64,000 nt of DNA from an uncultured Subdoligranulum sp. (GCA_904374465.1 CAJFFY010000004.1:32167-96166); one strand, 5' to 3'. Positions 25,682-34,379 are shown, counted from the first letter of the stretch. The notes: generated by a model not told the origin, from the sequence alone. Numbers and translations are program-made.

Positions 25682-27006
25682 TGAAACAGGACCGTACCCT
25701 GCGCACCCTGCGCGCCCTGATGCTGGGCATCAACCTGGCGCTGGTGCTCTACTATTCCCTGCTGCGCGGCCTGACCACGCTGCGCCTGGCCCGGGGCTTT
25801 GCGGCCCGGGATTTTCTGGCGCTGGCTTCGCTGGTACCGGCCCCGCCCTGGCAGATGACCCTGCTGAGCCTGGGCCTGTTTGTACCGCTGGCGGCCCTGA
25901 TCCTGGGCAAGGGACGGCTGGCGCCCCAGCGCCCCCTGACCCGCGCGGCACTGTTTGCCGCCGAAATCCTGCTGGCCACCCTGGAGGCCGCCAGCCTGGA
26001 CTTTTATTACCGGGGCTTTTTCCTGATGGTGTTGGCCGACCTGGTCTACACCGTGCAGGACCGCCGGGGCCGGGCGGGCATCATTGCGGTACTCACCGGG
26101 TTGTACGCCCTGGCGGACTACGACATTGCCTCGGTGCTGGTGCCCAGCGTGCCGCTGCGCATCTATCTTTCTTACTACACCGACGCCTTCCGCAGCTGGT
26201 TCGGCGGGGTGGAAAGCCTACTGGAATCCCTGCATGTGCTGCTCTTTGTGGTGTTCCTGGTGCTGTTGTTCCTGGGCCAGAAGGAGGAAAACACCCGGGT
26301 ACAGCAGCTCAATGCCCAGCTGCAGGAAAGCTACCGCCAGCTGCAGGACTACGCCGACAAGACCGAGCATATGGCCGAACTGCGGGAGCGCAACCGGCTG
26401 GCCCGGGAGATTCACGACACCCTGGGCCATACCCTGACCGGCATCATCATGACCACCGACGCCAGTCTGGTGCTGATGGACGCCGCCCCCGACCAGGCCA
26501 AACAGCAGCTGCAACTGGCCAACCAGACCGCCCGGGAGGGGCTCAACGACGTGCGGCGCTCCATCAATGCCCTGCGGCCCGACGCCCTGGAGCATCGCCG
26601 CTTTGCCGAGGCCCTGGAGGATACCATTGAAAAATTCTGCCTGACCACCGCCGCCAAGGTGAACTACACCCAGGATGCGGGCGACCTGGACCTGGCCCCC
26701 GACGAGGAGGAAGCCGTCTACCGGGTGTTGCAGGAGAGCCTGACCAATGCGGTACGTCACGGCAAGGCCCGCAACATCGAGGTACGCCTGGCTTACGAGG
26801 GGCCGGAGCTGGTCATCACCGTGAAGGACGACGGTCTGGGCATGGCGGAAGGCCAGCCCGAGGGATTCGGCCTGCGCCATATGCGGGAGCGGCTGGCCCT
26901 GCTGCACGGCGATTTGCAGTACGGCAACCGGCCGCCGCAGGAAGGCCGTGGCTTTGCGCTGACCGCCCGGCTGCGGCCGCGGCAGAAAGGGGAGGAAACA
27001 ATATGA
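25681..27006 (+). CDS. NarL-type sensor histidine kinase (HisKA_3) with a multi-helix membrane domain
   Basis: 441 residues. Residues 1-200 contain about six hydrophobic segments with short loops. A coiled-coil linker follows (about 205-232). The HisKA_3 motif LAREIHDTLGHTLTGI has H245, and the ATPase domain ends with VKDDGLGM and GFGLRHMRERL. The ATG overlaps the previous stop by one base (TGATG). With only small extracellular loops it most likely receives its signal from the upstream anchored binding protein. Its stop overlaps the regulator start (ATGA). Confidence 0.9.
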   Translation: MKQDRTLRTLRALMLGINLALVLYYSLLRGLTTLRLARGFAARDFLALASLVPAPPWQMTLLSLGLFVPLAALILGKGRLAPQRPLTRAALFAAEILLATLEAASLDFYYRGFFLMVLADLVYTVQDRRGRAGIIAVLTGLYALADYDIASVLVPSVPLRIYLSYYTDAFRSWFGGVESLLESLHVLLFVVFLVLLFLGQKEENTRVQQLNAQLQESYRQLQDYADKTEHMAELRERNRLAREIHDTLGHTLTGIIMTTDASLVLMDAAPDQAKQQLQLANQTAREGLNDVRRSINALRPDALEHRRFAEALEDTIEKFCLTTAAKVNYTQDAGDLDLAPDEEEAVYRVLQESLTNAVRHGKARNIEVRLAYEGPELVITVKDDGLGMAEGQPEGFGLRHMRERLALLHGDLQYGNRPPQEGRGFALTARLRPRQKGEETI

Positions 27007-27671
27007 TTCGCGTGGTAATTGCGGACGACCAGGAGCTGTTCTGCCAGAGCCTGAAGATTGTGCTGAACGTCAACCCCGACATGGAGGTGGTGGACACCGT
27101 CAGCGATGGCGGTGCAGCGGTGGAAAGCGTGGCCAAATACCGCCCCGACGTGGTGCTGATGGACATCCGCATGCCGGTGATGGACGGCGTGGAGGCCACC
27201 CGCACCATCAAGGAGAAATACCCCGCCACCAAGGTGATTCTGCTGACCACCTTTGCGGACGATGAATACGTCTTCGGCGCGCTGAAAAACGGCGCCAGCG
27301 GCTACCTGCTCAAAGGTACCGGCGTCACCGAGCTGGCCGAGGCCATCCGGGTGGCCCACAACGGCGGCGCCATGGTGAATCCCAACATTGCCAGCAAGAT
27401 GATCCAGCTGTTTTCCAGCATGGCCCACGGCGAAGCGGGCATGCCGGTGGAGGATGAGCGCGCCGCCAGCCTGACCAAGGGCGAACTGCCGGTGGTGCAG
27501 TCGGTGGGACGGGGCCTGTCCAACAAGGAGATTGCCGCCGAGCTCTGCCTGTCGGAGGGCACGGTGCGCAACATCATCAGCACCGTACTGGGCAAGCTGG
27601 GGCTGCGGGACCGCACCCAGCTGGCCATCTGGGCGGTGGAAACCGGCCTGCGGCGCCGGGATCTGCCGTGA
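27003..27671 (+). CDS. NarL/FixJ-type response regulator
   Basis: 222 residues. The receiver domain has D8/D9 and phospho-acceptor D54 (LMDIRMPVMDG). The LuxR-type helix-turn-helix lies at about 155-215: LSNKEIAAELCLSEGTVRNIISTVLGKL (quoted from its LSNKEIAAEL start). It overlaps the kinase gene by 4 bases and the next gene by 4 bases, so it is tightly coupled on both sides. It should activate genes for uptake of the sugar sensed by the module, or the operon itself. Confidence 0.93.
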   Translation: MIRVVIADDQELFCQSLKIVLNVNPDMEVVDTVSDGGAAVESVAKYRPDVVLMDIRMPVMDGVEATRTIKEKYPATKVILLTTFADDEYVFGALKNGASGYLLKGTGVTELAEAIRVAHNGGAMVNPNIASKMIQLFSSMAHGEAGMPVEDERAASLTKGELPVVQSVGRGLSNKEIAAELCLSEGTVRNIISTVLGKLGLRDRTQLAIWAVETGLRRRDLP

Positions 27672-28972
27672 AGCGGCGCACCGCAGCCCTGTGGGGCGGC
27701 GCAGCGGTGCTGGTGACGGCCGCCGCCATCTGGCTGTGGCCCCGGGGCAACACCGTTTTGCACCTGGGTGTGTTTGCCGGCAGCTATTGGGGTACCCCCA
27801 ACGGCAGCAGCTACCAGGTGCTGGACGACGCCATTGCCCGCTTTGAGGAAGCCCACCCCGGCGTGACGGTGGAATACGAGAGCGGCATTCCGGTGGACGA
27901 GTACAGCGAATGGCTGGCCGGTCACCTGCTGGTGGGGCAGGAACCCGACGTCTTTTTTGTGCTGCCCGAGGATTTCGGCCTGCTGGCCGAGACCGGCGCC
28001 CTGGCCCCCCTGGATTCCCTGCTGGACAGCGCCGACGGCCCCGACCGCAGCCTGTACTACGACGCCTGCCTGCAGGCCGGCCAGTACAACGGCAGCCAGC
28101 TGGCCCTGCCCTACGAGAGCGCCGCCACCGTCATGTTCGTCAACCGCACCCTGTTGGAGGCCTACGACATCCCCATGCCGGAAAACGACTGGACCTGGCA
28201 GGACCTGTACGCCATCTGCCAGACCATTGCCGCCGCCCAGCCGGACAGTGCCAACCGGGACTACGGCCTGTACGGCTACACCTGGCAGAACGCCCTGTAC
28301 GCCAACGGCAGCACGCTGTTTTCGGCGGACGGGCGGCAGTGCTATCTGGCTTCCGATTCGGTGCAGGCGGCCATCCAGTTCACCCAGCAGCTGGCAGATC
28401 TGGACAACGGCTACACCGTCACCGCTCAGGACTTTGACACCGGGCACGTGGCCTTCCGTCCCTTCCTGTTCAGCGAGTACCGGGCCTACCAGCCCTACCC
28501 CTGGCGGGTAAAGAAATACTCCAGCTTTGTGTGGGACTGCCTGCGGATGCCTGCCGGGCCCGACGGCGACAACACCAGCGAGCTGCACACCGTGCAGGTG
28601 GGCATCAGCGCCCGCAGCCGCCACCGGGACCTGGCCCGGGCGCTGTTGTGTGCTCTGTGTGCCGACACCACCACCCAGAGCGAGCTGTTCCTGCAATCCC
28701 AGGGCATCTCCCCCCTGCGCAGCGTCACCGAGGATACCGCCCTGCTGGATCGCATTTTTGACGAGACCCAGGGCACCAGCACCTTCAACAGCGCCACCAT
28801 CGGCGAGATCATGCGCACGGCGGCCGCCGTGCCCCAGTTTGCCGCCCGGGAGCAGGCCCTGGCCATGGCGGACACCGCCGTGGCCAACGCCCTGGCCAAC
28901 AATCAGTCGCTGGTCACCGCCCTGCCCACCGCCCAACGGGAAATTGACCTGTACCTGCAGAATACCGGCTGA
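27668..28972 (+). CDS. Extracellular solute-binding protein, type 1 (sugar), signal-anchored
   Basis: 434 residues. The start is GTG at 27668, overlapping the regulator stop (GTGA). A short membrane anchor (about 7-24) has no lipobox cysteine. The mature part is a maltose-type (SBP_bac_1) binding protein: FEEAHPGVTVEYESG, EPDVFFVLPEDFGLLAETGALAPLD (quoted from EPDVFFVLPED) and the FVNRTLLEAYDIPMPENDWTWQ region (quoted from NRTLLEAYDIP). No transporter genes follow; a strong terminator does. It may be a second ligand receptor for the kinase, or feed a transporter encoded elsewhere. Confidence 0.85.
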   Translation: MKRRTAALWGGAAVLVTAAAIWLWPRGNTVLHLGVFAGSYWGTPNGSSYQVLDDAIARFEEAHPGVTVEYESGIPVDEYSEWLAGHLLVGQEPDVFFVLPEDFGLLAETGALAPLDSLLDSADGPDRSLYYDACLQAGQYNGSQLALPYESAATVMFVNRTLLEAYDIPMPENDWTWQDLYAICQTIAAAQPDSANRDYGLYGYTWQNALYANGSTLFSADGRQCYLASDSVQAAIQFTQQLADLDNGYTVTAQDFDTGHVAFRPFLFSEYRAYQPYPWRVKKYSSFVWDCLRMPAGPDGDNTSELHTVQVGISARSRHRDLARALLCALCADTTTQSELFLQSQGISPLRSVTEDTALLDRIFDETQGTSTFNSATIGEIMRTAAAVPQFAAREQALAMADTAVANALANNQSLVTALPTAQREIDLYLQNTG

Positions 28973-28987
28973 ATTTCCCTGTTTTTC

Positions 28988-29044
28988 CGAGCCCCCGGCT
29001 CCTTTTGTGCATCCCACAAAAGGAACCGAGGGCTTTCTTTTTTT
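28988..29044 (+). terminator. Terminator of the four-gene sensory module
   Basis: An imperfect stem of about 20 bp between 28989 and 29032 (AGCCCCCGG...CCGAGGGCT outside, CCTTTTGTG...CACAAAAGG inside) is followed by TTTCTTTTTTT. Confidence 0.85.
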
Positions 29045-29054
29045 GCCGCAAGCC

Positions 29055-29194
29055 TTGTGCACAGTGCACAAAACCAATCTCTCAAAAACGTTGAATCCGG
29101 CAGATTCACGAGAAAAACCGCCAAAAATGTGACAATTGTCATCCCGAAGTCATGACAAACTTCAGATGTGCATTCCAGCGCATTTTTCTACAAT
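29055..29194 (+). promoter_or_regulatory. PTS operon control region with three dyads
   Basis: A perfect 17-bp palindrome, TTGTGCACAGTGCACAA, lies at 29055-29071, a perfect TGACAATTGTCA at 29130-29141, and GAAGT-N8-ACTTC at 29146-29163. A -10 box, TACAAT, is at 29189-29194 without a good -35, so an activator bound near -46 to -66 is likely. No sigma-54 -24/-12 pair is seen. The regulator is not known. The leader to the IIA gene is about 45 bases. Confidence 0.5.
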
Positions 29195-29247
29195 AAAGAC
29201 AACAAGAGAAGCCCACCGCAGGGCGACGCAGAAGGAGAGATGATAGT

Positions 29248-29673
29248 ATGCGGTATCTTTTGCTGGTGGCCCACGGGGAGTTTGCCCCCGGCCTGCACAG
29301 CGCGCTCAACATGCTGGAAGGGGAGCGCGATGATGTGTTGGATGTTCCCTTCCACGACGGGATGACCCAGGATGCCTTCAAGGCTCAGATCCGGGAGGTC
29401 ATCGCCCCCATCACGGCCCAGGATGAGGTGCTGGTGCTGGCCGACCTGATGGGCGGCTCGCCGCTGACCGGCCTGATGGAGCAGCTGGACGCCCACTGCG
29501 GCCTGACCAACGTGCGGGCCGTGGGCGGCATGAACCTGCCCATGGCCATCTCGGCCTGCGAAGCCGAGGACATGGGCCTGGACGAGGCCGTTGCCTCCAT
29601 CCAGAGCGAGGCGGCCGAACAGATCCGTCCCTTTGCCACTGCGTCGGAGGAGGACTCCGACGACGACATCTGA
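29248..29673 (+). CDS. PTS mannose-family EIIA component
   Basis: 141-residue cytoplasmic phosphocarrier. The phospho-histidine is H9 in LLLVAHGEFAPGL, and LADLMGGSP is the family motif. It takes phosphate from HPr and passes it to EIIB. The C-terminus carries an unusual acidic tail (EEDSDDDI), echoed by EIIC. GGAGAG lies before the ATG at 29248. It is the first gene of the IIA-IIB-IIC-IID operon. Confidence 0.93.
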   Translation: MRYLLLVAHGEFAPGLHSALNMLEGERDDVLDVPFHDGMTQDAFKAQIREVIAPITAQDEVLVLADLMGGSPLTGLMEQLDAHCGLTNVRAVGGMNLPMAISACEAEDMGLDEAVASIQSEAAEQIRPFATASEEDSDDDI

Positions 29674-29699
29674 TGACTTTTTAAGAAGGAGGAACCCCC

Positions 29700-30191
29700 A
29701 TGATCAGCTTTATCCGTATTGATGACCGTATGATTCACGGCCAGACCTGCACCCGCTGGGCGCTGGAATATCCCTGCACCGGCCTGATCGCCGTCAACGA
29801 CGCGGCGGCCAACAACTCCATCCTGTCGGCGGCGTACAAGAATGCCTGCGACAAGAAGACCTTTGTCTGGACGCTGGACGCCTGGCAGAAAAAGAAGGAA
29901 AAGGTGCTGGCCAGCAAGGACCAGTACTTCCTGATCACCAAGAACCCCGTGGACATGGCCAAGGTGCTGCTGGACCAGCCCTTTGACCCGGGCATCCACA
30001 CCATCATCGTGGGGCCCTGCAACGATCGTCCCGGAGCCATCAAGCTGGGCAACAACCAGAGCGTCACACCGGAGGAGGCCGCAGCCTTTGAAAAGCTGAT
30101 GGCCGCCGGCTACGAGATTGAGTTTGCCCTCATCAAGGAAGCGGCCATTGGCAACTGGAAGAAATTCCGCGGCCAGTTCGGCTACAAATAA
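29700..30191 (+). CDS. PTS mannose-family EIIB component
   Basis: 163 residues. The phospho-histidine is H13 in IRIDDRMIHGQTCTRWA. It receives phosphate from EIIA and phosphorylates the sugar as it leaves EIIC-EIID. It has a well-placed AAGGAGG and lies 26 bases after EIIA. Length and motifs are standard. The sugar cannot be told from EIIB; family members take mannose, fructose, sorbose, N-acetylgalactosamine and others. Confidence 0.93.
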   Translation: MISFIRIDDRMIHGQTCTRWALEYPCTGLIAVNDAAANNSILSAAYKNACDKKTFVWTLDAWQKKKEKVLASKDQYFLITKNPVDMAKVLLDQPFDPGIHTIIVGPCNDRPGAIKLGNNQSVTPEEAAAFEKLMAAGYEIEFALIKEAAIGNWKKFRGQFGYK

Positions 30192-30213
30192 TCACGCTTG
30201 AGGAGGAATTTTC

Positions 30214-31059
30214 ATGACGATCAATGTATTTCAGGCGGCATTGCTGGGCCTGTGCGCCTGCTTGTCGTCCATGCCGGGTATGGGCGGCACCACATTCGGC
30301 AACTACACCCTGGGCCGCCCGCTGGTGGCTGGCCTGGTGGTTGGCCTGATCCTGGGCAATGTGCCCATGGGCATCTTCCTGGGTGCGGCGGTGCAGCTGG
30401 TCTACATCGCGCTGGTCACCCCCGGCGGCACCGTTTCGGCGGACGTGCGCGCCATCTCCTACATCGGCATTCCTTTGGCGATGCTCTACGTCAGCGCGGC
30501 CGGGCTTGACCCCGCCACCTCCGCTGCCCAGGACATGGCCGTGACCCTGGCCTCCACCGTGGGCACCCTGGGCACCGTGCTGTTCTACGGCACCGCCACC
30601 GTCAACCTGGTGTGGCAGCACATCGGCTGGCGCAACGTGGAGAAGGGCAACCTGAAGAGCCTGTACCTGGTGGACATCGGCCTGCCCTGGATCTCCCACA
30701 TTCTGTGCTCCTTCATCCCCACCTTCATCATCTGCTACTTCGGCTCCAACATGGTTGAGCTGATCCAGAGCTACCTGCCCATGGACGGCATCATCATGAA
30801 GACGCTGTTCACCGTCGGTTCGCTGCTGCCGGCCGTCGGTGTTGCCATCCTGCTCAAGCAGGTGGTCACCAGCCCCAAGGATTTCCTGACCTTCTTCTTT
30901 GGCTTTACCCTGTGCGGCTGCATGGGTCTGAACCTGATCGGCTGTGCCATCGTGGCCGGCTTCTTTGCCCTGATCAAGTACCAGATCAGCTGCGCGGCCA
31001 TGCGTCCGGCTGCGGCCGGCGCCGCCTCCGGGGACGATGATGACGAGGAGGATATCTGA
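30214..31059 (+). CDS. PTS mannose-family EIIC permease
   Basis: 281 residues with about seven hydrophobic segments, typical EIIC-Man/Sor type. GTTFGNYTLGRPLVAGLVVG and AAVQLVYIALVTPGGT are family signatures in the first third. The C-terminal cytoplasmic tail is very acidic (GDDDDEEDI). It lies 22 bases after EIIB and 2 bases before EIID. Confidence 0.93.
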   Translation: MTINVFQAALLGLCACLSSMPGMGGTTFGNYTLGRPLVAGLVVGLILGNVPMGIFLGAAVQLVYIALVTPGGTVSADVRAISYIGIPLAMLYVSAAGLDPATSAAQDMAVTLASTVGTLGTVLFYGTATVNLVWQHIGWRNVEKGNLKSLYLVDIGLPWISHILCSFIPTFIICYFGSNMVELIQSYLPMDGIIMKTLFTVGSLLPAVGVAILLKQVVTSPKDFLTFFFGFTLCGCMGLNLIGCAIVAGFFALIKYQISCAAMRPAAAGAASGDDDDEEDI

Positions 31060-31061
31060 CG

Positions 31062-31889
31062 ATGAAAAAACTTTCCAAAAAGGCTTTGAACAAGTCCTTC
31101 CTGAACTGGTTCTACGGCCATCTGACCTGCTTCTCTCAGGAACATATGCAGACCTTCGGTTACATGCTGGCCATGCTGCCCATCCTGCAGGATCTGTATG
31201 ACACCAACGAAGAACAGACCGAAAAAATGCAGACCTACACGGCCTTCTTCAACACCGAACCCCAGGTCGGCTCGGTGGTCGTGGGCATCACCGCCGGCAT
31301 GGAGGAAGCCCGCGCCAACGGCGAACCGGTGGACGGTGAGACCATCAACGGCATCCGCGCCGGTCTGATGGGCCCCCTGGCCGGTATCGGCGACTCGCTG
31401 GTGGTCGGCACCGTCATCCCCATCCTGCTGGGCATCGCCCTGAGCCTGTCGGGCGGCGGTTCTCCCCTGGGCGCCATCTTCTACATCCTGGTGTGGAACA
31501 TCGGCATGTTCCTCATCATGCGGATGCTCTACTTCAAGGGCTATGAGATGGGCGGCAAGGCCGTGGAGTTCCTGGTGGGCGAAAAAGCCAACGCCATCCG
31601 CGAAGCCATCGTCATGATCGGTACCATGGTCATCGGCGGCGTCACTGCCAGCTGGGTATCCATCACCACCGCCTTCAAGATGATCGGCAGCAACGGCGAG
31701 GTCATCGTCGACCTGCAGAGCACCCTTGATACCGTCTACCCCCACATTCTTTCCGCGCTCTTTGTGCTGCTGTGCTGGTGGCTCATGAGCAAGAAGAAGA
31801 TGAGCCCCATCGTGGTCATGCTGCTGTTGGTGGTCATCGCCTTTGTGGGCGTCCTGATCGGCTTCTTCGATCCGGGTCTGAGCTACTGA
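31062..31889 (+). CDS. PTS mannose-family EIID permease
   Basis: 275 residues. The N-terminal cytoplasmic part begins KKLSKKALNKSFLNWFYGHL and contains HMQTFGYMLAMLPIL; the GLMGPLAGIGDSL motif is the EIID signature, and three or more hydrophobic helices lie in the C-terminal half. It forms the sugar channel with EIIC. It is followed by a strong hairpin (31924-31960), so the small genes beyond are probably expressed at a lower level. Confidence 0.93.
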   Translation: MKKLSKKALNKSFLNWFYGHLTCFSQEHMQTFGYMLAMLPILQDLYDTNEEQTEKMQTYTAFFNTEPQVGSVVVGITAGMEEARANGEPVDGETINGIRAGLMGPLAGIGDSLVVGTVIPILLGIALSLSGGGSPLGAIFYILVWNIGMFLIMRMLYFKGYEMGGKAVEFLVGEKANAIREAIVMIGTMVIGGVTASWVSITTAFKMIGSNGEVIVDLQSTLDTVYPHILSALFVLLCWWLMSKKKMSPIVVMLLLVVIAFVGVLIGFFDPGLSY

Positions 31890-31921
31890 TTGCTTTTCTG
31901 ACGCTCTGTCATCTTTCCCTG

Positions 31922-31970
31922 CGGGGGCGGCCGGCCCGGGGCAACCCGGCCGGCCGCCCCTCTCTGTTTT
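31922..31970 (+). terminator. Very stable GC hairpin after EIID
   Basis: The left arm 31924-31940 (starts GGGGCGGCCGG) and right arm 31945-31960 (ends CCGGCCGCCCC) have one bulged C and a GCAA loop. The following tract is only TCTCTGTTTT, so termination may be partial and some transcripts may reach 31996. Confidence 0.7.
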
Positions 31971-31995
31971 GTGCATTTCCCAAGGAGGTCTTTGT

Positions 31996-32280
31996 ATGCT
32001 GACAAACCAACAGGCTTTGGACGAGGCCCGGCGCCAGAAACAGGCGCTGCAGACCATCGGCGGCTGGCGGCGGCTGCTCTTTGTGCTGACCGCCTGTTTT
32101 GTGGCGCTGGCCGCCTGGGGCTTCACCACCGGCGTGCCAGCGGCAGGCATTGCAGGTGCGGTGCTGGGCGTCATCGGCATGGTGCTGACCCTGCTGGTCC
32201 ACCTGAGCATTGTGCGCGGCGAAAAAAATGTGGAGGCAATCCTGGCCAGTCTGGAACCGGGCGCCTCCCACAAGGGGTGA
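31996..32280 (+). CDS. Small two-helix membrane protein, unknown
   Basis: 94 residues. An N-terminal charged amphipathic region (to about residue 26) is followed by two membrane helices (about 27-45 and 49-70) and a cytoplasmic tail. The start at 31996 has AAGGAGG 6-8 bases upstream. I do not recognise a family. It lies 5 bases before a HAD-phosphatase gene and beyond the PTS hairpin; it may be co-transcribed with both. Confidence 0.6.
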   Translation: MLTNQQALDEARRQKQALQTIGGWRRLLFVLTACFVALAAWGFTTGVPAAGIAGAVLGVIGMVLTLLVHLSIVRGEKNVEAILASLEPGASHKG

Positions 32281-32285
32281 ATACC

Positions 32286-33107
32286 ATGCCTAGCTATTCC
32301 ATTGTATTTCTGGATGTGGACGGTACCCTGCTGGACAGTGCCCACCGGGTCAGCCCCGCCACCCGGACACTGCTGCGCAAGCTGCATGACCGGGGCGTGC
32401 CGGTGGTACTGGCCAGTGCCCGGCCCCCCAAGGGGTTGGAACCCATCTACGACCAGCTGGAGTTCCGGGGCCCGGCCATCTGCTGTGCCGGGGCGCTGGC
32501 GGTGCTGCCCGACCAGCACATCCTGTACGACCACGGCATTCCCGCCGCCACCGCCGCCCGGTTTGAGCAGACGGTGCTGGACGGCTGGCCCCGCCTGGCC
32601 CTGAGCGCCTATCTCTACGACGCCTGGCTGACCCCCAACCCCGACGATCCTGCCATCCGGCGGGAGGCGGACATCACCGGCTGCCAGCCCCTGGCCAGCG
32701 CCTTGGGCAGCGAGGCCCAGCGGCTGGGGGATGTGCACAAGCTGCTGTGCATCGGTCCCGAGCGGGACATTACCGACCTGCAGCACCAGCTGACGCCCCG
32801 CTTCCCCGAACTGACGGTGCTGCGCTCCAACCCCACCTATCTGGAGGTGGTGGCCAACGGCGTCTGCAAGGAACAGACCGCCGCGGTCCTGCTGGACCAC
32901 TTTGGCCTGCCCGCCGCCCGGGCGGTGGCCTGCGGGGACGGCGAGGTGGACGCCGGCATGCTGCGGATGGCCGGGCTGGGCGTGGCCATGGGCAACGCCG
33001 GCCCCAAGGTGCGGGCCGCCGCCGACTTTGTCACCGCCACCAACGAGGCGGACGGCGTCTTTGTGGCGCTGAACCGGCTGCGGTTCACCCCGCCGGCCAT
33101 TCAATAA
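32286..33107 (+). CDS. Cof-type HAD superfamily phosphatase
   Basis: 273 residues. HAD motif I is FLDVDGTLLDS (D9 and D11), motif II is the VVLASARPP serine, and motif IV is ACGDGEVDAGML, with a type C2 cap in between. Such proteins dephosphorylate sugar phosphates and related metabolites in the cytoplasm. It is last in the PTS neighbourhood, which suggests a sugar-phosphate substrate, but Cof-type enzymes are broadly specific. GTG-rich sequence AAGGGGTG lies 5 bases upstream of the ATG. Confidence 0.88.
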   Translation: MPSYSIVFLDVDGTLLDSAHRVSPATRTLLRKLHDRGVPVVLASARPPKGLEPIYDQLEFRGPAICCAGALAVLPDQHILYDHGIPAATAARFEQTVLDGWPRLALSAYLYDAWLTPNPDDPAIRREADITGCQPLASALGSEAQRLGDVHKLLCIGPERDITDLQHQLTPRFPELTVLRSNPTYLEVVANGVCKEQTAAVLLDHFGLPAARAVACGDGEVDAGMLRMAGLGVAMGNAGPKVRAAADFVTATNEADGVFVALNRLRFTPPAIQ

Positions 33108-33118
33108 TTCTCCTTTTT

Positions 33119-33154
33119 CCAGGTTCTGTCCCCCGGGGCAGGGCCTGGTTTTTT
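33119..33154 (+). terminator. Terminator of the HAD phosphatase gene
   Basis: CCAGG-TT-CTGTCCCC pairs with GGGGCAG-GG-CCTGG (33119-33148), followed by six T. Confidence 0.8.
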
Positions 33155-33162
33155 GTATGCCA

Positions 33163-33197
33163 CAGAAAAAAGCCCGACACGTGCGGTCGGGGCTTTT
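33163..33197 (-). terminator. Terminator of the SGNH hydrolase gene
   Basis: AAAAGCCCGAC (33168-33178) pairs with GTCGGGGCTTTT (33186-33197), with T-run on the minus strand. Confidence 0.75.
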
Positions 33198-33248
33198 GAT
33201 GTCTGTTGTCAGCGGCGCAGTTTTTTCGGTTTTATGTCCTTTTACGCC

Positions 33249-34379
33249 TTATCGGTTGTCTTTCTCTGCAGGTTTTCCCTGGGGGCTCTGCCCGGCCAGC
33301 GCCCTTTCCAGAAAGGCAGCCAGCGTGTCGGCAGCCCGGCGGTGGGCCGTCACGCCCGGGTGATGGCGGGCGCCGAAGTCCGCCGCTTCGGTGGGCGGCA
33401 GCGGCAGGAAGCAGGCCCGGGCATCGCCGCTTTCCCGGCAGTAGCGGGCCACCGCCTCCTCCAGGGTGGGACGCAGCTCCGCCCCCAGCATGCCGTAGGC
33501 CCAGACCAGCAGCGCTCCGGGATTGCAGCGGCGCAGCATCGCCAGGCCGTCCCCCACCGCCCGGACCAGAGCCGCCCGGTTCTCCGGCGTATCGGTCTGT
33601 TGGAAGGTCCGGCCGGTGACCGGATCGGTCCAGGCGGGGTTATGCAGGGCGGAGACATCGTTGGTGCCCAGGTTGACGATCACCGCGTCGGCCGGCCAGG
33701 CGGCGAAGTCGTTGGGCTGCCCGGCCCCCAGGGCGGCGTTGCGCGCCCCGGCGGCCACCCCGCAGACCTTGTCATAGTAGGCCAGCACCCGGCATTCCGG
33801 CCGGTTGTCCCAGCTGGACAGGATGCCCCAGCCGCTCTGGCTGACCAGCCGGTATTCCGCCTGCAGCCGGTCGGCGGTCATCCGCCCGTAGTGGTTCATG
33901 GCGCTGAAAAAAGCAGGCACCCAGTCCTCCTCGCCGCGGGCCCCGATGGCGCCCTCCCCGCTGGTGATGCTGTCCCCCACAAATTCCAGCCGGTACCGCG
34001 GGGCGGGCAGGGGCAGAAAGTCGCCGTTCTCCCAGCAAAGGGCGGTGATCTGCACCAGGTGCCGGGGGTCGTCGTGCATGGCCTGCACATCCTTGAGCAC
34101 CCGCACCCGCTTGGGGGTGCCGGGGGTCATGCCCCGGAACACACAGACCCGGCTGCGCCCCGGGGACACCGGGAACCGGCTGAGCCAGGCCCCGTTGAGT
34201 TCGATGCTGAGCCAGGGTTCGTACTGCGCATAGTCGGCGTTCAGTTCCAGCCACAGTTCGCTGCCGGTGCACAGGCACTCGATGCCACAGGCCGTATAGA
34301 ACAGCGTCAGGGCGCCGTCCGTGGGAACATGCCGCCCCAGAATCCGCACCTGGGGCAGCTGAAAAACCGTTCGTTTCAT
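33249..34379 (-). CDS. SGNH/GDSL hydrolase, acetylxylan-esterase (CE2)-like
   Basis: 376 residues without a signal peptide. The N-terminal 130 residues form a beta-sandwich-like domain; the SGNH domain follows with block I FVGDSITSGEG (catalytic Ser), block III VNLGTNDVS and block V near the C-terminus, where DFGARHHPGVTAH supplies Asp and His. The two-domain arrangement resembles carbohydrate esterase family 2, which deacetylates xylan oligosaccharides. It is divergent from a Gfo/Idh oxidoreductase gene across a region with a large inverted repeat. Confidence 0.82.
   Translation of the reverse strand: MKRTVFQLPQVRILGRHVPTDGALTLFYTACGIECLCTGSELWLELNADYAQYEPWLSIELNGAWLSRFPVSPGRSRVCVFRGMTPGTPKRVRVLKDVQAMHDDPRHLVQITALCWENGDFLPLPAPRYRLEFVGDSITSGEGAIGARGEEDWVPAFFSAMNHYGRMTADRLQAEYRLVSQSGWGILSSWDNRPECRVLAYYDKVCGVAAGARNAALGAGQPNDFAAWPADAVIVNLGTNDVSALHNPAWTDPVTGRTFQQTDTPENRAALVRAVGDGLAMLRRCNPGALLVWAYGMLGAELRPTLEEAVARYCRESGDARACFLPLPPTEAADFGARHHPGVTAHRRAADTLAAFLERALAGQSPQGKPAEKDNR

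Noticed and set aside
29041..29247. Sigma-54 promoter for the PTS operon
   Set aside because: No GG-N10-GC pair of the TGGCAC/TTGCA type was found at a proper distance; TACAAT fits a sigma-A -10.
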